A DNA stretch of 64,000 nucleotides. Source: a bacterium. GTDB taxonomy: Bacteria > Desulfobacterota > JAPLJL01. Position numbers and translations under genes: made by a program. The stretch lies in NCBI GenBank assembly GCA_028713675.1, contig JAQTNV010000013.1:1-64000 (forward strand). The letters run 5' to 3'. A model generated the notes under the pieces. The model searched no databases, was not told the origin of the DNA, and saw only the letters and a list, made by a program, of their open reading frames with translations. Of this stretch, positions 1 through 9,568 are shown piece after piece; within the stretch, counting starts at the first letter, position 1, and each line of letters opens with the position of its first letter.

Positions 1-379
1 GGGATTTCCGGCTGCCGATCCCGATTTCATCGAGTTTCTGACAGAGAATTCGCAGGTCAATGGGTTTTTCAAAATAATAGAAGGCCCCCTTCTCATAAGC
101 CTCCTCTTCAATTTCCGGGGAACCGTATCCGGTCATGACGACTACCTTGGTACCGGGGCTCTTATTCTCTACATAAGGTAAAAGTTCGAGCCCCAATCTC
201 CCGCAAACCCCCGTCAGGCGGATATCGGCCAGGACCACATCGAAGTGTGTGTTTTGAATGGCGAATTCGGCCTGTTCAATGGTGGAGGCAGTAACCACCT
301 CTACCCCATTGTTCCGCAAAGCCTTATGCAGAAGATCAAGGATGTTCTCTTCGTCATCAACAATCAGGATTTTCTTCAT
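1..379 (-). CDS. Response regulator receiver protein (C-terminus beyond window)
   Basis: This gene runs off the left edge, so only about 126 N-terminal residues are visible. They form a CheY-like receiver domain starting MKKILIVDDEEN, with the acidic pair Asp8-Asp9, the phospho-acceptor Asp52 in VVLADIRL, the Thr in VVMTGYG and the Lys of FEKPID near residue 106. All catalytic positions are present, so it should be phosphorylatable. A GGAGGGAG ribosome-binding site lies just upstream of the ATG. It is the last visible member of a minus-strand signalling cluster, downstream of an NtrC-type activator and a giant histidine kinase, and it has its own sigma-54-type promoter. Whether an output domain follows cannot be seen. 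The start is secure; the family call (receiver) is firm, the pathway is inferred. Confidence 0.9.
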   Translation of the reverse strand, partial: MKKILIVDDEENILDLLHKALRNNGVEVVTASTIEQAEFAIQNTHFDVVLADIRLTGVCGRLGLELLPYVENKSPGTKVVVMTGYGSPEIEEEAYEKGAFYYFEKPIDLRILCQKLDEIGIGSRKS

Positions 380-415
380 TATCTCTCTCCCTCCAAAAAT
401 CTTATTTCTTAACAA

Positions 416-431
416 AGCAATACCCGTGCCA
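416..431 (-). promoter_or_regulatory. Sigma-54 (-24/-12) promoter of the response-regulator gene
   Basis: Read on the minus strand, this site is TGGCACG, four bases, TTGCT, an exact match to the RpoN consensus with invariant GG and GC correctly spaced. It lies 37 bases upstream of the start codon at 379, so transcription would begin near 405 and leave a short leader with a good ribosome-binding site. The NtrC-family activator encoded immediately upstream is the obvious candidate activator. Confidence 0.85.
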
Positions 432-591
432 GAAATACTTCCGGGCCGGGGAAAGCTCATTCTCCGACGGAGAAAAACCTTCAAACTAACGAAAATGAAC
501 CGGGCAAATACTGTCGATATATTTTCGGATTTAAACTGAAGAGGAAAAAAGAAAGGAAAAATAATTACTTATTTCTCATAGTTAGCGCTGA

Positions 592-641
592 AGTGTCGGA
601 TTTTCCACCCCAACAATGGTCGTGTGTGTTTTCCCGACACT
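592..641. promoter_or_regulatory. Inverted repeat AGTGTCGG/CCGACACT, possible activator site
   Basis: Two 8-bp arms, AGTGTCGG and CCGACACT, are perfect reverse complements separated by 34 bases. They lie in the 299-bp spacer between the two regulator genes, about 190-235 bp upstream of the predicted sigma-54 transcription start. That is the usual distance for enhancer sites of NtrC-type activators. The loop is too long and no T-run follows, so a terminator is less likely. The link to the neighbouring activator is inference. Confidence 0.45.
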
Positions 642-678
642 TAATTGTTAGGTGGTAATACGAAGCGGTCGGTTTCGA

Positions 679-2025
679 TTATTCCAGATTGTATTCTTTG
701 ATTTTATTGATAAGAGTACTGCGATGGATGCCTAATCTGGCGGCGGCGCGGGAATGATTGTTTTTACATTCGGAGAGCACCATTTCGATATGCCTTTTTT
801 CCACAGTTTCCAGCGTCCAATCTTCTCCCTGGACGGCCGCCGCCGGGACTTTATGGCTCCGCATATTCTCTGGAAGGTGCAAGGCCTGGACCACTCCTCC
901 GTCGCAGAGGATGGCCGCCCGCTCGACCACATTGCGCAACTCTCGGATGTTCCCCGGCCAAGAATAATAAATCAGCATTGACTCGGATTCCGGTGAAAGG
1001 CCGGAGATCTTCTTCCCGAAAAGCTGGCAGTACTCTTCTAAAAAAACCCGGGCGAGAAAAAGGATATCTTCCCGCCGGTTGCGAAGGGGCGGAAGGGTGA
1101 TCGGCATGACATTGAGGCGAAAGAAAAGATCCTTTCGAAACCTTCCTTCTTTCACCGCCTGCTCCAAATCAATATTGGAGGCGGCCATGATCCGGACGTC
1201 TACTTCAATGTTTGCGGTACCTCCCAGCCGACGGAAGCGTTTATCCTCGATTACCTTTAAAAGCTTGGCCTGAGCCGGCAAAGAAATCTCGGCGATCTCG
1301 TCAAGAAAAAGGCTGCCGCCGTCAGCCACCTCGAGCAACCCTTTCTTCCGGATCCGGGCGTCGGTGAAAGCCCCGGCTTCATGCCCAAATAGTTCGGACT
1401 CGAGAAGATCATCCTTCAAACCCGCGCAATTAATGTCCACGAAGGGATTGTTCTTTCGGCTGCTTAACTCGTGGATCATGGAAGATGCCATCCCCTTACC
1501 CGTTCCCGTCTCCCCCAGGATCAGCACGTTAGTAAAGGGATTGTTGGCCAAAAGCAGAATCGCGTGTTGAACTCCCTCCGGCTGTCTAAACTTTTTCTGG
1601 CTTTCCATTCCCCCAATCCGGGATACTTTATTTTTCAGATATTGAACTTCCATCTGGGCGCGATAATTTCCCAGAATTCTTTCCGTTACCATTCCGAGAG
1701 TAGTGAGGTCGATCGGTTTAAGTAAAAAATTATCCGCTTTCATCCGCATCGCCTGGACTGCGGTTTCCACATCTCCATAGGCGGTGATGATAATGACGGC
1801 GGTTCCCGGAGAATCGGTTTTTATTTTTTCCAACACCTCAAGTCCAGTCATGTCGGGCAGTTTGAGATCCAACAGAACCAAGCCGACCAGATTATTTCTA
1901 AAGGTCTCGAGTGCGCTTGTTCCGTCTTCGGCGGTGACGACACTGTACCCCTTGGCTTTATAATACTTCCGCAGGTTAATGCGGATGGACTCTTCGTCGT
2001 CGACAATTAATATGCTTTTTAACAT
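679..2025 (-). CDS. NtrC-family sigma-54-dependent response regulator
   Basis: The 448-aa protein has the standard three-part layout. An N-terminal receiver (about 1-120) carries phospho-acceptor Asp53 and the LLKPID lysine. A central AAA+ domain (about 145-375) has Walker A GETGTGKG, a Walker B-like LFLDEIAE and an arginine-finger region. A C-terminal Fis-type helix-turn-helix ends in SRAAARLGIHRSTLINKIKEY. It should activate RpoN promoters when phosphorylated, probably by the histidine kinase encoded 93 bases upstream on the same strand. The sigma-54-contact loop reads GAFTDA rather than the canonical GAFTGA. Such variants occur in the family, but the change sits in the loop that touches sigma-54. 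A consensus sigma-54 promoter lies just downstream, at the next regulator gene. Confidence 0.93.
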   Translation of the reverse strand: MLKSILIVDDEESIRINLRKYYKAKGYSVVTAEDGTSALETFRNNLVGLVLLDLKLPDMTGLEVLEKIKTDSPGTAVIIITAYGDVETAVQAMRMKADNFLLKPIDLTTLGMVTERILGNYRAQMEVQYLKNKVSRIGGMESQKKFRQPEGVQHAILLLANNPFTNVLILGETGTGKGMASSMIHELSSRKNNPFVDINCAGLKDDLLESELFGHEAGAFTDARIRKKGLLEVADGGSLFLDEIAEISLPAQAKLLKVIEDKRFRRLGGTANIEVDVRIMAASNIDLEQAVKEGRFRKDLFFRLNVMPITLPPLRNRREDILFLARVFLEEYCQLFGKKISGLSPESESMLIYYSWPGNIRELRNVVERAAILCDGGVVQALHLPENMRSHKVPAAAVQGEDWTLETVEKRHIEMVLSECKNNHSRAAARLGIHRSTLINKIKEYNLE

Positions 2026-2118
2026 TCCGATTTAAGATTAATGTCCAAAGACCGAAATCCTGAGATAAATCAGATCTTTTTTATATTATATACTAGGATC
2101 GGTGGAAATCTGTAATTG

Positions 2119-5100
2119 TCAAACTGGTAGTTCAACGACAAAAACGCTCCCGCCACCTTCTCGCTCCTCCACCCACATATCCCCGCTGTGATCCAGAACA
2201 ATTTTTCTCGAAATTGACAATCCCAGTCCGGAATGTTCTTTTTTGGTAGTGTAAAAGGGCGAAAATATTTTATCCTGATGTTCCGGTTTAATACCTGGTC
2301 CCTGATCGGCAATTTCGATCCAAATCTGTTTTTTATCCTTATGATATTCACCTCGGACTTCAATTGTATCGCCCCGTTTGGAAAATTCGATCGCATTTTG
2401 AAGAATATTGGTGAAAACTTGATTAAGCCGGTCGAAATCCGCGTTTATCTTCGGGAGATTGGCGGGAACCTTGTTGTTAATCTTGATCCCATGCGATTTA
2501 AGTAATCCCTGTTCCAATGCCACAATCCCTTGAATCAATTTTCCGATTGGGAATTTCGTAATATTCAATTGCCGGGCAGAACCGAAGACCAGGAGCTGAT
2601 TAATTAATCGGTTCACCCTCATGATCGAATCGAAAACCACATCCAGGGTCTCTTCGTCTCCTTTCTTTAGTTTGTTTGTCTCTCTCAACAGTTGAAGTCC
2701 GCTGGAAATCGCGAACAGCGGGTTTTTGATTTCATGGGCTATGCCTCCGGCAATTTCCCCCACCGCGGCCAGTTTTTCCACCTGCCGAACACTCTCATGG
2801 AGTTTGGTTTCTTCCGTCATATCCCGAATCACAATAATTATTCCGGATATTTTTCGAGAATTGGTCAGAATCGCCGTAATTGAGATAACGAGATGTTTAT
2901 TCAAGGATTTAATAAATACTTTTTCAATATATTCACCTTTATCGATCAAGGTTTGAGTTGTTGGAAAATTAGATTGATCAACTGTTTGGGAATACGGTTT
3001 TCCGATTATTTCCGAAAGTGGTTGGCCCACGATTTCCGAAAAAGCCCGGTTGGCCCTCACGATCCGGTAATTCGAATCGGTTAAGGCCACCGCGTCATTC
3101 ATTGAATTGAAGGTAACCTGCCATTCGTCAGAGGCCTTTTTCAAAGCCTCTTCCATGATTTTTCTTTCGGATATATCCTGAACAATTGAAATTACCCCTA
3201 CGACTTTTCCTTCTTCATAAATTGGGCCCGGTTTTGAGTACAGGTATAAAGCTTGGCCATTTTTATGGATAACTCTATATTCGAAATGGATATCACTAAA
3301 GGGCGTTTCTTTCCCTAAAAGAAAGTATCGGAGCACCTCGTCCCGGTCCTGGGGATGAATAAATTCGAAAATACTGCGTCCGAGCAATTCTGCTTGGCGG
3401 AACCCGACCAGGTCACAAAGGGGGTCGTTAACAAAGGTTACGCAGCCCTCCAAATCAATGGAGATAATTCCGGTCCCGGTTTCCTCAACCAAACTTTTAT
3501 ACCTGCTTTCGCTTCTGATTAATTCCTTCTCGATTCTCAACCTTTCGGTCACGTCCCTGCCGACCGCGATGATTGCGATAACCTCCCCGTTCTTGATTAT
3601 CGGCGAAGCGGAGACTTCCCCAATATATTTTTTCCCATTTTTGCCGACAAACTCCAACAGAACATCTTTAACTTCCTCTCCGCAATAAGCCTTCCTCACG
3701 TTTTCAAGCGCTTCTTCCAGGGATTCCGGAGCGACAAGGTTAAGCTCCGGAAAAGGCTTTCCGATAATTTCCTCCGGCTTATAACCTAAGGTCCTTTCCA
3801 CCGACGGAGAAATGCTCACCACCCGCAAATCACGATCAATAGAATAGATGACATCATTAACGTTTTCGAAATACAGTCGGGTTTTATCCTCGGATTCACG
3901 GAGGGTTGTTTCCACTAGTTTCCGCTCGGTGATATCGGTGAAAATGCCGATCAGGCCGATAATCTTGCCTTGGTTATCCTTGATCGCGTCCGCACGCCCT
4001 ATTACCGGAATGACCCGCCCATTTTTAGCGGTCATTTCGATCTCGCTGTGCCAGGAATTGCCGCGCATGATCGTCTCGAACACTTGCCGTCCTATTTCCG
4101 GCTTAGTAAAAACCGCCACTGCGCCCAACGGATCGCTGAGTTCTTCGACCGAATATTCGAAGAGGTTAGTAAATGCCTGGTTCTGATAAAAATGTCTCCC
4201 TTGCGCATCCGACATACCGATGGCATCGCTTGAACTTTCTACCGCTTTCTGGATAATTACCAGTTCCTTGTTTATCCGTTCGCGTTCGGTGACATCGCGG
4301 ACAACCACAACCAGGGCCTCCGGTTGGCCGGAAGCATCGCGGAGAAGGGAAGATCTTGATTCTACGATTATCTTTCGCCCGTCTTTCCGGTAGACGGCGT
4401 ATTCCTGACCGCGGATCGATCCTTCTTGGGTCGCCTTATTTATACTGGCGGAGACCCTTTTTCCTTCTTCAGGATCGACATTCAGGTTTTGGACCTTTTT
4501 GCCCATAAAATCCGTTTCGCTTTCAAAACCAAACACCTCGTAAATTCTCGAAGAGGCGAATCGGATTCGGCCCTCGAGATCCAGAACCACAATCACATCC
4601 GGGGAGGTCTCCACCAACGTCCGGTACATTTCCTCGGACTCTCGGAGGGCAGCTTCGGCCCGCTTGCGCTCGGAGATATCGCGGAAAATATTTTGGATCC
4701 CGATGAGTTTCCCATTTTGATAAATACCCTGCGACCCGGTTTCAATTGGGATAAGCGTTCCGTCTTTCCTCCTGATCATGGATTCGAAATACGGAACTGA
4801 CCCATCCCGCATTAATTTATTTAACGCTTCCCAACTTTGCGATTGATACTCCAGCGGCGTAATGTCCAAGACATTCATGCCGATTTCTTCTGCCACCGTG
4901 TAACCGGTCATTTCCTCCGAGGCTCGATTGCAAAACAGAACATTACCCTCAAGATCCAGTACCGCCACGGAAGCCGGAATGTTTTCTACCAAGGTTCGAT
5001 ACTTTTCTTCAGACTCGCGCAGGGCCACCTCCGCCCGCCTGCGCTCGGTTATGTCTCGGACGATTGCCTGGATAACTTGTTTCCCGCCGATTACGATCCG

Positions 5101-7389
5101 GCTGAGCGAAACCTCGGCCGGAAACATGGTCCCATCCATGCGTCGGTGTATCCATTCGAAGGATTGAACGCCGGTTGCAAACGCCGCTTCAATGCGTTCT
5201 TGGGAAGCGCTCAAGGAAACCTTGCCGTCCGGCTGGGTGGGAGGAGACAACTCACTGGGATGTTTGGAGATAAATTGATCCCGGGATGAGCAACCGAAAA
5301 TATTAAGGGTGGCCGAATTACAATCTAGAAATCCCTCGCGGTCACAAATCATGATCGCATCCCGGGACATTTCAAACATAGCGCGATATTTTTTTTCATT
5401 CTCCCAAAGCGACGCTTCCGCTTTGATCCGGGCAATTACGTTTCCGATATGAATTGAAACACTGAGTAAAGCATAACGGGAAATCATCGGGATCTCGTCT
5501 AAAATATGCGAGCCCACATTAAAACAGGCGATTACTTGGTCTTCAAAAAGAATTGGGATGATCGCCAGGGAGCTTAGGCCTTCCCGCCGGGGAAGCCCAT
5601 CCGCGGGCAGGTCCTGTTTGCCGAGAAAGATATCTCCACCTTTTTTAACTAGAATGGCATTAGGAGAAGAACCGTCATAATGAGAAGCAGCATGGATAAA
5701 ATCGGGGGATAATCCCTGGGAGCAAACTAGATCCAGCGTACCGGATTTATCGTCCATCAGATAAATCCCTCCGCTGTCCATTTTCGAAACTTTCACGGCC
5801 GATTCCAGACATAACCGGAGCGCTTCAGCCAGATCGCTGGTAACGCTAAGCGCGATACCCAAATCGCGTTGGGTATGGATTATATCCTGCGCTTGCCTGC
5901 GTTCGGTGATGTCTCGCAGCACTACCTGAAAAGCGATCTGGCCTTTGAAATTGATCGTGCTGACCGTCGCTTCAACGTCAAATTCCGTCCCGTCGTCGCG
6001 CCGGCACTTGATTTCATACGAATTGGGAACCGGAAGTTCCTGGCCCCGGTCAATTATTATTTGCAGGATCAAGCTGTGAAATGCGGGGAAAATAAAATCC
6101 AGCAGGCTGCGCCCGATGATGTCCTCTGATTTTTCCACAGCGAACATTTTCACACTGGTGCCGTTACAAAACACCACTTTTCCTTCCTGGACAATGACGA
6201 TGCTATCGGTTGAACTCTCCACCAGATTTCGATATTTCTCTTCGCTCCGGTGGAGTTCCTTTTGTGCCTGCACTCGGGCGATCACTTCCCCGATCTGGGC
6301 CGCGATAGTCTCGAGCGTCCGGCGGGCTTCAGGAGGGATTTCGACCCAAGAATGGGAGCCTGCGTTCAGGCTGGCAATTACTTTTCCCTCCTTCTTGATG
6401 GGAATAACGGCCACCACCTTCAGTCCTTCCGCTTCGAAGATATGGCTTTCGTCGATCGAAATGCGTTGGTTAAGAACTTTGATGTAGACCGGCTCCCCTC
6501 TCATCACCAGCAAGGTGTGGGCTGCCTGGGAATCATATTCGGATACGGATTGGGGAAATTCCGAGGAGATTATTCCTTGATATATTACTAATTTCATGGA
6601 TCCCGAGTCTTGATTCAACAGATAAATGCCCCCGCAATCCATCCCGGAGACCTTGATCGCCACATCCAGGCACAAGTGCAGAACTTCCTCCAAATTGGAA
6701 GCGGCTCCCAAGGCAAAAGCCAGAAAATACTGAAAATAGAGTTTTTCCTCCGCCTGCTTGCGCTCGGTGATGTCCCTAACGGATACATGAATCATCGGGC
6801 AACCGGCAAGATGAACCGACGTACAGATCCATTCCGTTATAATTGGAGTTTGATCGGGATCATTTTTACGATGCGTCCATTCCAGACGCGCGGTCCCCTG
6901 CGCCCTAACTATCCCGAGCATTTCCTCCCTCTTTTGGGAGGCCGAGGTCCCCTCCGGTTGATACTCGGGGGAGAAATCCACAGGACCAAGAGCGATCACT
7001 TCTGATTTATTTCTAAATTTAAAAAGATTCAGAAAGGCCGCGTTGGCTTCGACTATTTTCGCCTCCTGATCAAGGTAAAGCTGGGCTTCCGCGGATTTTT
7101 CAAATAGCGTCTTGAGCCTGATTTCCGATTCCCGGAGCGTATCCTGCATCCGCCGACGGCGGTTTGTCATAATCTCGGACAAGACTCCGAAAATGAACAG
7201 GATAATGACCGGTATGATCCGCGAATAAAAATTATGAATACTCGGGTGGAAGATTTCCTCTACCAGGGATCTTTCGGAAATAAAAAAATACTCAGCAAAT
7301 GCGTCAGCCAGCCAATAGCAGAGGTTGACTCCTATGCCAATCTGGAAAATCCGGGATTGGACCAGATTTTTAAACTTAATTTTCATCAT
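2119..7389 (-). CDS. Giant multi-PAS/GAF sensor histidine kinase
   Basis: This 1756-aa protein begins with a hydrophobic N-terminus (about residues 10-70, probably two membrane segments). It then strings together PAS, GAF, PAS, GAF and seven further PAS domains, nine PAS and two GAF in total. Most PAS units are closed by a PAC-type VRDITERK-like signature. The C-terminus is a HisKA domain with the phospho-accepting His near 1552 (GGIAHEIKNPL) and a HATPase_c domain with N box (ILQNAIEF), G1 (ADQGPGI) and G2 (GLGLSIS), so it looks catalytically complete. The PAS repeats resemble one another, suggesting internal duplication. The downstream sigma-54 regulator is the likely partner. No signal can be assigned from sequence; PAS and GAF modules commonly bind haem, flavin or small ligands. 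The gene looks somewhat more AT-rich than the cooS block beside it. Confidence 0.93.
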   Translation of the reverse strand: MMKIKFKNLVQSRIFQIGIGVNLCYWLADAFAEYFFISERSLVEEIFHPSIHNFYSRIIPVIILFIFGVLSEIMTNRRRRMQDTLRESEIRLKTLFEKSAEAQLYLDQEAKIVEANAAFLNLFKFRNKSEVIALGPVDFSPEYQPEGTSASQKREEMLGIVRAQGTARLEWTHRKNDPDQTPIITEWICTSVHLAGCPMIHVSVRDITERKQAEEKLYFQYFLAFALGAASNLEEVLHLCLDVAIKVSGMDCGGIYLLNQDSGSMKLVIYQGIISSEFPQSVSEYDSQAAHTLLVMRGEPVYIKVLNQRISIDESHIFEAEGLKVVAVIPIKKEGKVIASLNAGSHSWVEIPPEARRTLETIAAQIGEVIARVQAQKELHRSEEKYRNLVESSTDSIVIVQEGKVVFCNGTSVKMFAVEKSEDIIGRSLLDFIFPAFHSLILQIIIDRGQELPVPNSYEIKCRRDDGTEFDVEATVSTINFKGQIAFQVVLRDITERRQAQDIIHTQRDLGIALSVTSDLAEALRLCLESAVKVSKMDSGGIYLMDDKSGTLDLVCSQGLSPDFIHAASHYDGSSPNAILVKKGGDIFLGKQDLPADGLPRREGLSSLAIIPILFEDQVIACFNVGSHILDEIPMISRYALLSVSIHIGNVIARIKAEASLWENEKKYRAMFEMSRDAIMICDREGFLDCNSATLNIFGCSSRDQFISKHPSELSPPTQPDGKVSLSASQERIEAAFATGVQSFEWIHRRMDGTMFPAEVSLSRIVIGGKQVIQAIVRDITERRRAEVALRESEEKYRTLVENIPASVAVLDLEGNVLFCNRASEEMTGYTVAEEIGMNVLDITPLEYQSQSWEALNKLMRDGSVPYFESMIRRKDGTLIPIETGSQGIYQNGKLIGIQNIFRDISERKRAEAALRESEEMYRTLVETSPDVIVVLDLEGRIRFASSRIYEVFGFESETDFMGKKVQNLNVDPEEGKRVSASINKATQEGSIRGQEYAVYRKDGRKIIVESRSSLLRDASGQPEALVVVVRDVTERERINKELVIIQKAVESSSDAIGMSDAQGRHFYQNQAFTNLFEYSVEELSDPLGAVAVFTKPEIGRQVFETIMRGNSWHSEIEMTAKNGRVIPVIGRADAIKDNQGKIIGLIGIFTDITERKLVETTLRESEDKTRLYFENVNDVIYSIDRDLRVVSISPSVERTLGYKPEEIIGKPFPELNLVAPESLEEALENVRKAYCGEEVKDVLLEFVGKNGKKYIGEVSASPIIKNGEVIAIIAVGRDVTERLRIEKELIRSESRYKSLVEETGTGIISIDLEGCVTFVNDPLCDLVGFRQAELLGRSIFEFIHPQDRDEVLRYFLLGKETPFSDIHFEYRVIHKNGQALYLYSKPGPIYEEGKVVGVISIVQDISERKIMEEALKKASDEWQVTFNSMNDAVALTDSNYRIVRANRAFSEIVGQPLSEIIGKPYSQTVDQSNFPTTQTLIDKGEYIEKVFIKSLNKHLVISITAILTNSRKISGIIIVIRDMTEETKLHESVRQVEKLAAVGEIAGGIAHEIKNPLFAISSGLQLLRETNKLKKGDEETLDVVFDSIMRVNRLINQLLVFGSARQLNITKFPIGKLIQGIVALEQGLLKSHGIKINNKVPANLPKINADFDRLNQVFTNILQNAIEFSKRGDTIEVRGEYHKDKKQIWIEIADQGPGIKPEHQDKIFSPFYTTKKEHSGLGLSISRKIVLDHSGDMWVEEREGGGSVFVVELPV

Positions 7390-7528
7390 TTTGTCTAGGA
7401 TTTTTTATTTTAAGTGGAAAACAAAAAAAAAGAAATGCCTAACAGTTCCTGCGAGGAAACAAACTCCGGGCTTTAACCGTTCGATCGTCCCGAAAGCCAG
7501 AAAGAAAAACGTTTCCGGATAAAAAAAT

Positions 7529-7568
7529 CCCCTCTTCCTTCCTTTTTTCCCAAGGTGGAGAGGGGATC
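7529..7568 (-). terminator. Rho-independent terminator after cooS
   Basis: On the minus strand the arms ATCCCCTCTCC and GGAAGAGGGGAT form a strong hairpin with a purine-rich loop, followed directly by a run of seven T. It lies about 100 bases past the cooS stop codon and separates that gene from the downstream kinase. A second small perfect hairpin (AGTCGCCCGAT/ATCGGGCGACT, 7611-7634) lies between it and the stop. Confidence 0.8.
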
Positions 7569-7663
7569 ACTTATGATCCAGACGGAAAAGACTTGCGCCC
7601 GTCATCTTAAAGTCGCCCGATAAATCGGGCGACTACTTTCACCTTTGAGCTTTGAGCTTCTTA

Positions 7664-9568
7664 TTAGAGCCCGAGCTTCTTGCGCTTGGACTCGATGTGG
7701 GCGAAGATGCCGTCCACCGCTTTGACCGCGTCCTTTTCCACGTTGAGAATCCCTCCGGTCACCCCGGGCAGGTCCTGGGTCAGGAGCTTGACCAGGTTGG
7801 GCGCACCGGTGACCGTGGGCACCGGGTTCACGTAGGTATAAAGCCCCAGGGCCAGGGCGAAAACCGCGTCAATCGTGGCCTTCTGTTCCATATATTCCGG
7901 CGCCACCGCCGCCACGGGGAGATCGGGCAGCGGGACCCCGCCCAGGGCGGTGGATACCGCCAGCAGAAGATCGGCCAGCCGCCCGGTATCGGTGCAGGTG
8001 CCGAAGGAAAGAACGGGCGGGACCCGGAGTTTCTGGCAGACGGCCTTCAAGCCGTTGCCGGCGAGATCCTGGGCCTCCGGCCGGCAAAGCCCCGCCACCT
8101 GCATCGCCCCGTTGCCGCAGCCCATCGAAAGGACCAGGATGTTCCGCTTGATCAGTTCCTTCGCGACCGCGACGCAGTGAACGTCCTGGCCGGAATCCCG
8201 GAGACTGGTGCAGGAAACCAGGCCGGCGACCCCGCGGATCGACCCGTCCTTGATCGCCGAGAGGAGCGGAGCCAGGCTCCCTCCCATGAGGTCGACAATG
8301 CTTTCATTCGAGAAACCCACCACGGCTTCCCCGGCCCCGAGGCCCCGGATCGGCTCCACCGAGTTCCGGCGTTCCTTGAAATTGCCGACGGCCATCTCCA
8401 GGAGCCTGGCCGCCTGGGCCGCGACTTTCTCGGGAAGGTAGTCGACCCGGTCTTTCACTCCCTCGAAAGCCACCAGGTCGCTGACCGGGATCAGTTTGAA
8501 CTTGTATTTCTGGGCGTACATCGGGTCCACCGGCATCGAGCAGTTCATGTCGCAGGCGAACAGGTCCACCGCGCCCGAGGCCAGGACCGCCTCCTGCATG
8601 ATCCAGTTGCCGGTGAAGCCGTAGAAAACGTCGTCGGTATTCCAGCGCTGGATCATCTCCTGCCCGGTCTCGATATTCGCGATCACGCGCAGGCCCCGGG
8701 CCCCGACGGCCCGGGCTTTCTCCTGCCACTCGGACTTCCGGGCGAGATCCACCATGGCAAAACCGAGGAAGGGCTCGTGGCCGTTGGGCAGAATGTTGAC
8801 GTAATCGGGATCCAGGACCCCGAGGTTGACCCGGAAGGGATGGGGCTTGGGGATCCCGAAAAGAATATCCTGGCAGTACTCGTTGATGATCTGGGACTGG
8901 TAGGCCGTGGCCACCGAGAGCCGCATCGCCTTCAGGGCCAGGCTCACGTAATAGCCGTCCACGTTGGTCAGGCAGGAGCTGGTCGCCCGCATCATCTCAC
9001 CGTAGATCCCGCCCGGGAAAAGGTCGAGGTTGATCCAGGCATCCTGGCGCTCGGGCGGGGCCAGGGCGGCCACGATCCGGCTTTCTTCCCCGGCGCTCCG
9101 ATGGAAGTCGGTTTCGGCGAAGTCGGCGAGGCGGAGGGCGAGGTCCGCGTCGGAACCTTTGGTACTGAGCCCCAGGCGCTCGGAGAAGCTTTTAAGTTTC
9201 CCGGGCTCCCGGATCGTAAACGGGGTCTTGCCCCGGGCGGTGGCCCGCAGGGTCTTCAGGGTCTCTTCGGTATGGTAATGGTAGGTGGAGGCGCCCATGA
9301 TGTTCCGGAGCAGCATCATCCGCATCGCCATCCCGTCGCCGGTGATCCCGCAGACGCCCCGCTTGTCCTTGGCCACCTCGGCCCGGCAGGGCCCGTTGGA
9401 GCAGAAATCACAGCGGACCCCTCCCAGGCAGAAAGGGCAGCGCTGGTCGGGATTGCCTCCCATGCCCTGGGCTTCGTACCGGTCCCAGATATTGGTCAAG
9501 CCGTCTTTTTTGATCCGCTCGTAGGCTTTTTTTACCGATTCATGATACGAAATCCGATTGTCTTCCAT
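7664..9568 (-). CDS. cooS: Ni-dependent carbon monoxide dehydrogenase catalytic subunit, divergent C-cluster
   Basis: The 634-aa length and end-to-end similarity identify an anaerobic CO dehydrogenase catalytic subunit (CO + H2O to CO2 with two electrons). The N-terminal cysteine block is C44-x2-C47, C53, C56, C61 and C73. The CX2C spacing matches enzymes whose inter-subunit D-cluster is [2Fe-2S] rather than the CX7C [4Fe-4S] type. C-cluster ligands can be matched to remembered CooS-II sequence: His264, Cys343, Cys453, Cys484 and Cys525 are present. The position of Cys295 (GICCTGNE in CooS-II) is Glu300 here (NIETGQE; codon GAG at 8669-8671). A lysine near the C-terminal active site (EQKATI) is kept. 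The gene has a GGGAGGA ribosome-binding site and no adjacent cooF; cooC is about 15 kb away. The family call is firm. Whether it oxidises CO with the altered ligand is open. Confidence 0.93.
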   Translation of the reverse strand: MEDNRISYHESVKKAYERIKKDGLTNIWDRYEAQGMGGNPDQRCPFCLGGVRCDFCSNGPCRAEVAKDKRGVCGITGDGMAMRMMLLRNIMGASTYHYHTEETLKTLRATARGKTPFTIREPGKLKSFSERLGLSTKGSDADLALRLADFAETDFHRSAGEESRIVAALAPPERQDAWINLDLFPGGIYGEMMRATSSCLTNVDGYYVSLALKAMRLSVATAYQSQIINEYCQDILFGIPKPHPFRVNLGVLDPDYVNILPNGHEPFLGFAMVDLARKSEWQEKARAVGARGLRVIANIETGQEMIQRWNTDDVFYGFTGNWIMQEAVLASGAVDLFACDMNCSMPVDPMYAQKYKFKLIPVSDLVAFEGVKDRVDYLPEKVAAQAARLLEMAVGNFKERRNSVEPIRGLGAGEAVVGFSNESIVDLMGGSLAPLLSAIKDGSIRGVAGLVSCTSLRDSGQDVHCVAVAKELIKRNILVLSMGCGNGAMQVAGLCRPEAQDLAGNGLKAVCQKLRVPPVLSFGTCTDTGRLADLLLAVSTALGGVPLPDLPVAAVAPEYMEQKATIDAVFALALGLYTYVNPVPTVTGAPNLVKLLTQDLPGVTGGILNVEKDAVKAVDGIFAHIESKRKKLGL

